A DNA stretch of 6,689 nucleotides, taken from the NCBI GenBank assembly GCA_021742025.1, contig JAIOWT010000054.1:1-6689 (forward strand), in the 5' to 3' direction. A program made the translations under genes and the position numbers. The notes beneath the pieces are model-generated. The model did no database searches. It saw only the letters and a list, made by a program, of their open reading frames with translations, and was not told the origin of the DNA. Below are positions 1 to 5,633 of this stretch, in pieces. Positions within the stretch are counted from its first letter, which is position 1; each line of letters begins with the position of its first letter. The stretch comes from Candidatus Nanopelagicales bacterium (GTDB lineage Bacteria; Actinomycetota; Actinomycetes; S36-B12; UBA5976).

Positions 1-353
1 CTCGTGTTGCGTCCGCGCAATACAACTGGGCTGACAAGATCAGCGCCAAGGAACGTAAGCCAGGCGACTTAATGTTCTGGGCCAATAGCGCAGGCGTGCA
101 TCACGTTGCGATCTATGCTGGCGATGGCAAAATGTGGGACTCACCTAGACCAGGTCGAAGAGTCGCCAAAATTGATATCTGGGGCACCCCTACATATGGC
201 CGGGTCCCAATCGAGGCGATCAACGCGCCAGCCTTACGAGAGATCAAAGCCAAAACTGCCGAGCTTGAAAAGTTAAAGGCAAACCCACCGCAGCTACCGA
301 TCACGATCGATGAGAACTTGCTACCAACAACAAACCCTGAATTAGTCGATTAA
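1..353 (+). CDS. NlpC/P60 family peptidoglycan endopeptidase, C-terminal fragment
   Basis: This is the 3' end of a gene that starts upstream; the reading frame begins at base 3 and ends at TAA 351-353. The visible 116 residues hold the second half of an NlpC/P60 domain: PGDLMFW, then GVHHVAIYAGDGKMW, then DSPRPGRRV. This pattern is typical of secreted cysteine peptidases that cut peptide stems of peptidoglycan (RipA, Spr and relatives). The catalytic Cys would lie before base 1 and is not visible. The second His of HHV is the catalytic-His candidate. Twelve residues later, where Spr has His and RipA has Glu, this protein has Asp (of WDSP). After the domain comes a charged, possibly helical tail of about 45 residues, NAPALREIKAKTAELEKLK followed by a Pro-rich end. 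Extracellular action is inferred from the family. The family call is firm; exact specificity cannot be told. Confidence 0.9.
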   Translation, partial: RVASAQYNWADKISAKERKPGDLMFWANSAGVHHVAIYAGDGKMWDSPRPGRRVAKIDIWGTPTYGRVPIEAINAPALREIKAKTAELEKLKANPPQLPITIDENLLPTTNPELVD

Positions 354-369
354 TTCTCACTAATTTTTT
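339..369 (+). terminator. Candidate intrinsic terminator of the NlpC/P60 gene
   Basis: AATTAGT (340-346) pairs with ACTAATT (359-365), extendable by a G-T pair (339/366), with a 12-nt loop and a T tract running to 369. The stem overlaps the TAA stop codon (351-353 lies in the loop). It is very AT-rich with only one G-C pair, so it would be weak. A competing hairpin, GAATTA/TAATTC (339-344/351-356), also exists. The T tract and position support a terminator role; strength is uncertain. Confidence 0.35.
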
Positions 370-375
370 CAAAGT

Positions 376-396
376 CTTGCTTGAATCCAAAGCAAG
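376..396. repeat. 21-bp perfect dyad CTTGCTT-N7-AAGCAAG
   Basis: Seven-base arms match perfectly around a 7-base spacer (383-389). No T tract follows, so it is a poor terminator. The left arm overlaps the candidate -35 box TTGAAT (381-386) of the downstream secreted-protein gene, which suits an operator for a dimeric regulator. That role is inference only; no regulator family is recognised from the half-site. Confidence 0.4.
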
Positions 397-410
397 TTCA
401 GATTTAGGCT
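381..410 (+). promoter_or_regulatory. Candidate sigma-70-type promoter for the DUF11 protein gene
   Basis: TTGAAT (381-386) and TAGGCT (405-410) are separated by 18 bases; the -10 fits the TAnnnT form common in actinobacteria and the -35 keeps TTGA. Initiation about 7 bases downstream would fall near 417, the first base of the leader hairpin at 417-447. TATAAA at 410-415 is an alternative -10, but it has no good -35 at normal spacing and would start the transcript inside the hairpin. Confidence 0.35.
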
Positions 411-416
411 ATAAAG

Positions 417-447
417 CATCGTTGCTGCACGGGAGACAGCACCGATG
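417..447 (+). promoter_or_regulatory. 5' leader hairpin before the DUF11 protein gene
   Basis: CATCG (417-421) pairs with CGATG (443-447) and TGCTG (423-427) with CAGCA (437-441), giving ten Watson-Crick pairs around one T/C mismatch (422/442). The 9-base loop contains GGGAGA (431-436). The hairpin ends two bases before the SD AAGGTGG (450-456) and would lie at the very 5' end of the transcript if the promoter at 381-410 is used. It could stabilise the mRNA or modulate ribosome access. It does not match a riboswitch class that I know. Confidence 0.45.
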
Positions 448-449
448 AC

Positions 450-456
450 AAGGTGG
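450..456 (+). promoter_or_regulatory. Ribosome binding site AAGGTGG deciding start at 462
   Basis: AAGGTGG differs from the ideal AAGGAGG at one base and sits 5 bases before ATG 462. The alternative in-frame GTG at 453 overlaps this SD and has no motif at a usable distance (GGGAGA is 16 bases away), so ATG 462 is preferred. Confidence 0.7.
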
Positions 457-461
457 CCAGG

Positions 462-2753
462 ATGAATTTTCATCTGACTAGAAAACTGTCCTTATTAGTA
501 ACCCTTTCGATGGTTAGCGTTTTGACGCTGGCCATGAATGTGCCCCCAGCTCATCCAGTTGTGCTGCAGGAAATGTCGATCGCACACCAAGGCACGCTAA
601 ATGGAAATTTCGCATCTACGGGCAACAGCGTTTTAACCTGTTCCACTACATCCGGAACTAACGCCAGTCTTTGCCAAGATGCAAGGCAACGCAAAGGTAC
701 GAAGTTGAACAATGACGACTTTGTAATGACGAATTTGAAAACTGCGTTCAGTGACGTTTCTTCTTCGAGTGTTTTCAATTCCTCTCAAGGAGTTTTAACC
801 GTCCCAATCAATTCAGAAATCGTGCACGCGACATTGTTCTGGGGTGGGAGTCTGCGGCTTAACTCTGGTGATTCTGCTGCGCCTGACCCAACGAAAAAGA
901 ACGAAGTATTTTTTGCCTTAGGCAGTGAATCTTGCGCAAGTTCCGCAACTTGCCTAACAACGGCTGCTCCAAGTGATGTCTACCAAGTAAATGCCCAGAG
1001 TAACTTGGGGCAGTATCGAGCTAGTGCGGATGTGACCGCCAGGTTTGCAAGCACGAGTCAGAACTGGACAGTGGCCGGGCCGCATCAAACGATGCTGATC
1101 TCGGTTGCAAACATTCAAACCACACTCGGTCTGGATAAAGCTGCAGGTTGGGGGATACTCGTTGCCTATAAAGATCCGGACTCAAGTCCGCGTGCGATAA
1201 CCATCTATAAAGGTTTTGCGCAAGAATCTATGATTCAAGACGATGAATTTATCTTCAATAACTTCCGCACCGCTGCGAAAGGTAACGTGCTGGCAGATTT
1301 TGGATTCGTGGCATTCGATGGTGATGCCAGTTCCAAAACTGATTCAATCGCACTGGTCGATTCCAAAGCCAGCGTGGTGATTGCAGATCAAGTCAATCCT
1401 GACAACAACATCGCAAACAGCACAATTTCTAACTCCGGAATACACAATCCGTATCTCAACAACAGCGATCCAAGCCGTTCCAGGAATACTTTTGGCATTG
1501 ATGTTGATCAGATTTCGATGGTCAATGGATTGAGTCAAAATGTGACCTCAGCGAAATTGTGGCCTTCAGCATCAGCAGATGTTTACTTCATCAGCGGACT
1601 GGCCTTGAGTGTGGAGATAACATCGCCAGACATAACACTCACGAAAGTTGTTTCGTCATTGTCGGGAGCAGGTCCCAACACCGTTGAAGCCGGCGACCTT
1701 ATCGAGTACCGAATCACCGCCACTAACAATGGTCAATCAGATGCAACAAACGTTCAAGTATTCGATGAGCTTCCCGCTGACTTGGCATCAGTAACTTCCA
1801 CTGGCACCGATTGTGCAACGTCGACACCGCAAACCATTTGCAAGAAACTAGATTCCCTGGCAGCAGGCGCGTCGGCTTCATTCACAATTAGCGGCACGAT
1901 CAATGGGACTTCCCAAGCATCACCTGGATTTTTCGAAAACTATGCAACCTCCACTTATGACGGCCCATTCGGAACCCAACGCGCAATCTCTGAATCTGTC
2001 ACGATCAAATACGGACCTTTGAACACGGACTTAACGACGACCATTGAGTTTGCAAAGGATTACATCCAGGCTGGCAAAAGTGCAACGCTGACTGCATCGA
2101 TTACTAACCTTGGTCCAACTGCTGATCCTGCGCCGGTCTTGAAGTTAGCTGCTCAAGATGGTGCGAAGTTAACACTGGCAACTATGCCCACAGGTTGTTC
2201 CAAAACTTCGGCAACCGCAATGACTTGCTCAGCTGCCGCGCTTGGTGTTACTAGTTCTGATCCGCTATCAGTGGGGGAAGCGGCTCAATTAGAACTCTTG
2301 ATAAAGCCTGCTCGCACTACTTCTTGGCTGACGGTTTGGGCAACCAGTGAAACTAGTTTGGGTGCAACAGATGCAAACCCTGCGAATGACACATCAACGA
2401 CGAAACTTTATGTTAACCACAAGCCACGAGCAAAAGTTGCGAATGTATCCGCAGTGGCCGGAGGCAAGGCAATCCAGTTTTCCTTAGCGCCACAGGTATC
2501 GGATGTCGATGGGGATTCCATAGGAATCAAGCTTGGAAAAGTGAAGTACGGACAAGCCAGCATTGTTGGCGACATCGTCACCTACGCGCCACCTAAAGAT
2601 TGGGATGGAAAGTTTGCAATTCATTACAGCGTTTCTGACGGTAAAGGTGGAAAGGCCAGATCGCTTATCGTGGTTACGGTGAAACCAAAGGCATCGGGCA
2701 ACCCCGATTCATCGGTCAGTCCAGGGATTTCCTGCTTCAAATCTGGTTGTTAG
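462..2753 (+). CDS. Secreted DUF11-repeat surface protein with C-terminal cadherin-like domain
   Basis: The protein has 763 residues from ATG 462. Residues 1-30 form a Sec signal peptide (NFHLTRK, a hydrophobic LSLLVTLSMVSVLTLAM core, likely cleavage after PPA). Residues about 40-385 are a beta-rich N-terminal region, with TLFWGGSL and FNSSQGVLTVP segments typical of actinobacterial DUF11 proteins. About 390-515 is a DUF11-like domain (EAGDLIEYRITATNNGQSDA, FDELPADL). About 522-651 is a second, more diverged one (SITNLGPTADP, DANPANDTST). About 653-742 is a cadherin-like Ig domain (NHKPRAKV, VSDVDGDS, YAPPKDWDGKF, YSVSDGKGG). There is no LPxTG, sorting tail or C-terminal membrane helix, so the protein is probably secreted or held non-covalently. 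All ten cysteines come as close pairs: 60/71, 158/164, 451/460, 579/589 and 758/763. An adhesive or structural role is inferred; no enzymatic motif is seen. It is transcribed alone and converges with the minus-strand genes. Confidence 0.85.
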   Translation: MNFHLTRKLSLLVTLSMVSVLTLAMNVPPAHPVVLQEMSIAHQGTLNGNFASTGNSVLTCSTTSGTNASLCQDARQRKGTKLNNDDFVMTNLKTAFSDVSSSSVFNSSQGVLTVPINSEIVHATLFWGGSLRLNSGDSAAPDPTKKNEVFFALGSESCASSATCLTTAAPSDVYQVNAQSNLGQYRASADVTARFASTSQNWTVAGPHQTMLISVANIQTTLGLDKAAGWGILVAYKDPDSSPRAITIYKGFAQESMIQDDEFIFNNFRTAAKGNVLADFGFVAFDGDASSKTDSIALVDSKASVVIADQVNPDNNIANSTISNSGIHNPYLNNSDPSRSRNTFGIDVDQISMVNGLSQNVTSAKLWPSASADVYFISGLALSVEITSPDITLTKVVSSLSGAGPNTVEAGDLIEYRITATNNGQSDATNVQVFDELPADLASVTSTGTDCATSTPQTICKKLDSLAAGASASFTISGTINGTSQASPGFFENYATSTYDGPFGTQRAISESVTIKYGPLNTDLTTTIEFAKDYIQAGKSATLTASITNLGPTADPAPVLKLAAQDGAKLTLATMPTGCSKTSATAMTCSAAALGVTSSDPLSVGEAAQLELLIKPARTTSWLTVWATSETSLGATDANPANDTSTTKLYVNHKPRAKVANVSAVAGGKAIQFSLAPQVSDVDGDSIGIKLGKVKYGQASIVGDIVTYAPPKDWDGKFAIHYSVSDGKGGKARSLIVVTVKPKASGNPDSSVSPGISCFKSGC

Positions 2754-2775
2754 TTGAATTCACTTTTGGTTTAAG

Positions 2776-2848
2776 TGGCCCCGGCATGATTCGAACATGC
2801 GGCACATGGTTTAGGAAACCACTGCTCTATCCCCTGAGCTACGGGGCC
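2776..2848 (-). tRNA. tRNA-Arg (anticodon CCT)
   Basis: The minus strand folds into a complete 73-nt cloverleaf. Acceptor arms GGCCCCG and CGGGGCC pair fully; the D arm is GCTC/GAGC with loop AGGGGATA; the anticodon stem GTGGT/ACCAT has one G-T pair and loop TTCCTAA; the T arm is GCATG/CATGC with loop TTCGAAT; the discriminator is A. The anticodon CCT (2815-2813) reads AGG, hence Arg. CCA is not encoded (CTT follows the discriminator), so it must be added after transcription. The gene lies 48 bp after the RTX gene stop and 22 bp from the convergent DUF11 gene end. I could not identify a convincing promoter of its own. Confidence 0.97.
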
Positions 2849-2874
2849 AGGTGAATACAGACTACTAAATGGCC

Positions 2875-2908
2875 AAAAACAAACGAAATAATGAAGTTAT
2901 CCGTTTGT
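2875..2908 (-). terminator. Candidate intrinsic terminator of the RTX protein gene
   Basis: Read on the minus strand, ACAAACG (2908-2902) pairs with CGTTTGT (2885-2879); after a small internal loop, ATAA (2900-2897) pairs with TTAT (2891-2888) around a 5-base loop. A T tract (2879-2875) follows at once. The stem begins in the last three codons of the gene and encloses its TAA stop (2899-2897). It is AT-rich, hence of moderate strength, and would separate the RTX gene from the tRNA gene 27 bp further on. Confidence 0.5.
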
Positions 2909-4714
2909 AATTGTAACTTTGCTAAATTTCTTTGCAGTGGTTCCGCCTCCATTACCAGCAGCATCCGTTGCACTAATTCCCGATACGGTGTATTTACCTT
3001 TGGCTAGGTGAGCGGGTAATACGGCAATCATTTCAACAACGCCATTATTCAAATTGCCCGAAACTAAGCAACCAACCGCTGTGCCGTATCCAGAATTAGT
3101 TGATGGGGCAACATGTCCGCCTGGTCCACAGCTCTGCTCATTCGCACGAAATGTGAAACTGAATCCACTAAGCGTTTTCCCTTTTCTTCTTTCTAGCGAA
3201 ACATCAAGCTGAGAGACTCCAGCTAAGTTATCTTTTACAGCGACTTGGATCCTAACTTCTGCTGAACCCGATCCAGTTGAAACATTTGGGGTCAAAGGCG
3301 TAATTGAAGTGATTTTTGGTGCGGAATCGTCACCTTTCCCAACTTGTTTAATTGACCCTTTTTGATTCTTCGCAAACTTCTTTCCACCGTTACCGTAACC
3401 CGTGGTGTTACCGCCTTGGTCGTAAATAATCATGCTATCGAGTTTGTATGTTCCTTTGGGAGAAAGTTTTCTAACCAGGATTTTGAAATCGATTACCCCA
3501 CCTAAGTGGTTACCTGCCATTAAGCATGAAGTACCTGAACTCGGAATTGTTGGGTCAGCTGCAACTCCATTGACACATGAATTCATAGAATTGAAAGACT
3601 CGAAATTGAAGTTGATAGTCTTTTCGTAATCGTCGCCCATAACAAAAAGACCTTGGAAGTTTTTAACTCCAATACCTTTATCTTTAAATGCAACTCGTAG
3701 GTTAACGATGGCATTGCTTTCTTGGGTGTTGATCGACTTTGTCATGACTGCAACAGCACCAAGCGTCGGCTTGAATGAATCGCCTTTACCTTTTTGTTTG
3801 ATAGTGAGGCGTAAACCTTTAGCGACTAGGGCATCGGAATCGTATCCACTCTGGTTTCCAGCGAAGTCCTGACCACTAAAGCCAAGAACTTTCCAAGTCA
3901 TTTTTGGCGTGTACTTAGGGATGCGAACCTTCACTTCGTAGACTCCGCTGAATCGATCACCAGAAACTAGGCACCAACTGCTTTGATGGTTGTGACTAAG
4001 TTGACTATTCGGATCTGTCGCACTTACGCCCGAGCACGAGCCATTGTCTATTTGTCCAAAATTCCCATTTATGTAGGGTGTATCAATTCTGAAGAGGATG
4101 CTCCTGCCACCATCGAAATTATGTGGATCGAATTGAATACTAAATCCAGCGACTCCCGTTCCGACATCATCAACTCTTGCGCGAAGAACAAAAATTTGAT
4201 CTGACTTTGATGTATCAATTGTTGGGTTTAGGACCGTCACCGAAACGAGTTTCGGTCCGCCTTGATCAAAGTAACAGTTATCTGTAGATTCGCCCGCTCC
4301 AATGTCACAATAGTTAATTCCTGCTTCACCATCAAGGTCATCGACGCCTGCTCCACCGAGCAACGAGTCGTTATCGTTTCCACCCAATAGGGCATCGCGA
4401 CCATCGCCACCGAAAAGCTTGTCAGCGCCTGGTCCGCCAAAGGAATAGTCATCGCCTGAATCTAATTCGATGAAGTCATCACCCGATCCACCATCAACCA
4501 CGTCATCACCAGCGCCAGCATCAATTTCATCGTCACCGCCGAGACCACAAATTACATCCCCGTAGCCAGTCCCAACTAATTCGTCATCTCCTTCAGTTCC
4601 GACAATGGTGCAAGTCAACCCATTTGCTGCCAATTCACCTGTGGCATTTGCCGGTATAGCGCAAAGGGTTGATCCAATCAGAACAATGGAAAGTAAAATT
4701 GAGAAGCGCTTCAT
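2897..4714 (-). CDS. Secreted RTX calcium-binding protein with three tandem Cys-paired beta domains
   Basis: The protein has 605 residues from ATG 4714. Residues 1-24 form a clear Sec signal peptide (MKRFSILL start, hydrophobic core, cleavage after IPANA). Residues 39-137 are eleven contiguous RTX-type nonapeptides (GGxGxDxhx), a calcium-binding beta-roll. Three homologous domains follow, about 153-312, 313-462 and 463-605. Each carries a D-x2-x-G-V early motif, a Cys pair (227/248, 380/397, 529/549), a C-L-[VM]-[SA]-G motif and a late D-x-[AG]-G-N motif; the first two end in a K-G-K-G-D linker. The frame stays open upstream to 4825, but that extension only reads through the end of the ATPase gene and would bury the signal peptide, so 4714 is chosen. 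No cell-wall anchor, C-terminal transmembrane helix or catalytic motif is seen. A surface or matrix role is inferred. It follows the exporter ATPase gene by 73 bp but probably has its own promoter. Confidence 0.85.
   Translation of the reverse strand: MKRFSILLSIVLIGSTLCAIPANATGELAANGLTCTIVGTEGDDELVGTGYGDVICGLGGDDEIDAGAGDDVVDGGSGDDFIELDSGDDYSFGGPGADKLFGGDGRDALLGGNDNDSLLGGAGVDDLDGEAGINYCDIGAGESTDNCYFDQGGPKLVSVTVLNPTIDTSKSDQIFVLRARVDDVGTGVAGFSIQFDPHNFDGGRSILFRIDTPYINGNFGQIDNGSCSGVSATDPNSQLSHNHQSSWCLVSGDRFSGVYEVKVRIPKYTPKMTWKVLGFSGQDFAGNQSGYDSDALVAKGLRLTIKQKGKGDSFKPTLGAVAVMTKSINTQESNAIVNLRVAFKDKGIGVKNFQGLFVMGDDYEKTINFNFESFNSMNSCVNGVAADPTIPSSGTSCLMAGNHLGGVIDFKILVRKLSPKGTYKLDSMIIYDQGGNTTGYGNGGKKFAKNQKGSIKQVGKGDDSAPKITSITPLTPNVSTGSGSAEVRIQVAVKDNLAGVSQLDVSLERRKGKTLSGFSFTFRANEQSCGPGGHVAPSTNSGYGTAVGCLVSGNLNNGVVEMIAVLPAHLAKGKYTVSGISATDAAGNGGGTTAKKFSKVTITNG
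2900..4258 (-). repeat. Three tandem protein-domain repeats of about 145-160 residues
   Basis: Repeat 1 covers about 4258-3779, repeat 2 about 3778-3329 and repeat 3 about 3328-2900. Matching core segments are CLVSGDRFSGVYEVKVRI, CLMAGNHLGGVIDFKILV and CLVSGNLNNGVVEMIAVL. Matching late segments are SGQDFAGN, IYDQGGN and SATDAAGN. Similarity is at protein level and low, so the duplications are old. The pattern recalls Ig-like beta-sandwich repeats of large secreted bacterial proteins (G-x-[YW] strand, then D-x-[AG]-G-N), but I cannot name a family with certainty. Confidence 0.75.
4304..4600 (-). repeat. Eleven uninterrupted RTX nonapeptide repeats
   Basis: Residues 39-137 divide into eleven consecutive 9-residue units with no insertion, for example GLGGDDEID, GGSGDDFIE, GGPGADKLF, GGDGRDALL and GGNDNDSLL. 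This is the haemolysin-type calcium-binding repeat, known to fold as a parallel beta-roll with Ca2+ in the turns. The first two units and the last are degenerate and mark the ends; unit 2 and unit 11 carry Cys (56 and 136). Confidence 0.9.
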
Positions 4715-4733
4715 AACACTAAGCCTAGGATAT
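4715..4733 (-). promoter_or_regulatory. Candidate -10 region giving a leaderless or near-leaderless RTX mRNA
   Basis: On the minus strand TAGGCT (4727-4722) lies 7 bases before ATG 4714, so initiation would fall at or next to the start codon. TATCCT (4733-4728), just upstream, is a second TAnnnT match and would leave about 7 untranslated bases. No good Shine-Dalgarno precedes the ATG, which supports leaderless translation, a common mode in actinobacteria. No clear -35 is seen at 16-18 bases. Confidence 0.35.
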
Positions 4734-4787
4734 GCGATACGAAAAAGAAACAGATTAATCGCTTGTCTTGCTAGTAGTAAGAGAAAT

Positions 4788-5633
4788 CTAGAGATCTTCG
4801 AGCATGGCTGGTGCGGACTTACCAACCTTCACAAATTCCGAGTAGGCGTCAACGACAGACTTAGGATCTGAATGCATTTTGAGCTGACCCTTTTCCAGCC
4901 AGATTGCGTCATTACATAAATCAAGAATCGAATTCAATCCATGTGAAACCAAGACCAAAGTACGAGCTGACTTCATCAGCTCTTGCATCTTCTCTTGGGC
5001 CTTTGTCTTGAACTTCGCATCACCTGCAGACAGCGCCTCGTCAATCAGCAAAATGTCAGGGTTCATGTGCACCGCAACGCTAAAGGCCAAACGCTGGTTC
5101 ATGCCAGAAGAATAAGTCTTGGTTGGCAAATCTATGAAGTCACCAATCTCGGCAAAATCAATAATCTCTTTACGCGTCTCTGCTACTTCGTCGCGCGTCA
5201 TGCCACTTGCTAATCCGGCAAGCAAAATGTTTTCAGTCCCGGACAACTCAGAATTAAATGCCACACCAAGAGCGAGTAATGTACTGATTCGACCACGAAC
5301 TTCAATCCGTCCTGCTGTTGGCGGCATGATTCCGGTTAAGGCTCGAAGCAAACTGGACTTACCAGCACCATTTTGACCAATTACACCAAGGACTGTGCCG
5401 TGTGGAATTTCAAAACTAACATTCTTCAAAGCTTCGACAGTGTGAACATTTCGCTCACGGTGACGCAGATCGCGCAGCGCAGATCGAAGCGTTTGATTTT
5501 TAGTAAACGTAGTGCGGTAGGTCAGGCTTAAGTTCTCAACCTTGATCGCGCTGTCTTGAGTTTTCTCTTTCTCAAGTTTTGGCGCTCTTAAATCATCTTG
5601 ATCTGCGTCATCAAATTCGGACAGCGAACTCAC
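4788..5633 (-). CDS. ABC transporter ATP-binding protein, polysaccharide/teichoic acid export (Wzt/TagH type)
   Basis: This is the energy-coupling subunit of an ABC-2 exporter of lipid-linked polysaccharide, acting at the inner face of the membrane. From GTG 5633 it has 281 residues. Walker A GQNGAGKSS is at about 86-94, the signature YSSGMNQRLAF at 174-184, Walker B ILLIDEAL at 194-201 and the H-loop His in VSHGLN at 231. The YSSGM form of the signature is usual in this subfamily. The N-terminus is acidic (SEFDDADQDDL), followed by KVENLSLTYR. The protein stops about 50 residues after the H-loop, so it lacks the extra C-terminal glycan-binding domain of some Wzt proteins. The start is uncertain: the frame is open to TTG 5678, but that would overlap the permease by 68 bp. 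GTG 5633 gives a 23-bp overlap, though AGGGAG sits only one base before it. Tight overlap indicates co-transcription and coupled translation with the permease. Confidence 0.9.
   Translation of the reverse strand: MSSLSEFDDADQDDLRAPKLEKEKTQDSAIKVENLSLTYRTTFTKNQTLRSALRDLRHRERNVHTVEALKNVSFEIPHGTVLGVIGQNGAGKSSLLRALTGIMPPTAGRIEVRGRISTLLALGVAFNSELSGTENILLAGLASGMTRDEVAETRKEIIDFAEIGDFIDLPTKTYSSGMNQRLAFSVAVHMNPDILLIDEALSAGDAKFKTKAQEKMQELMKSARTLVLVSHGLNSILDLCNDAIWLEKGQLKMHSDPKSVVDAYSEFVKVGKSAPAMLEDL

Noticed and set aside
445..465. MTRWPG mini-ORF as a Trp attenuation leader peptide
   Set aside because: It has a single Trp codon, no alternative terminator/antiterminator pair, and the downstream gene is not biosynthetic.
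2734..2770. Terminator after the DUF11 gene (TTCAA/TTGAA around the stop)
   Set aside because: There are only 5 A/T-rich pairs, a long loop and no proper T tract.
2776..2848. tRNA gene as an integration site of a mobile element
   Set aside because: No integrase, no repeated copy of the tRNA 3' end within the window, and neighbours are ordinary envelope genes.
3983..4204. Plus-strand 73-codon open frame
   Set aside because: It lies entirely antisense to the first tandem domain of the RTX protein, whose domain pattern shows that the minus strand is the coding one.
4715..4825. Longer RTX protein starting at 4825
   Set aside because: The added 37 residues read through the end of the ATPase gene in another frame and would place the signal peptide internally; ATG 4714 starts exactly at a textbook signal sequence.
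2897..5633. RTX protein plus ABC transporter as a type I secretion system
   Set aside because: The ABC pair is of the ABC-2 polysaccharide-export type with separate permease and ATPase, not an HlyB-like fused exporter. No HlyD or TolC homologue is seen, and the RTX protein has a normal Sec signal peptide.
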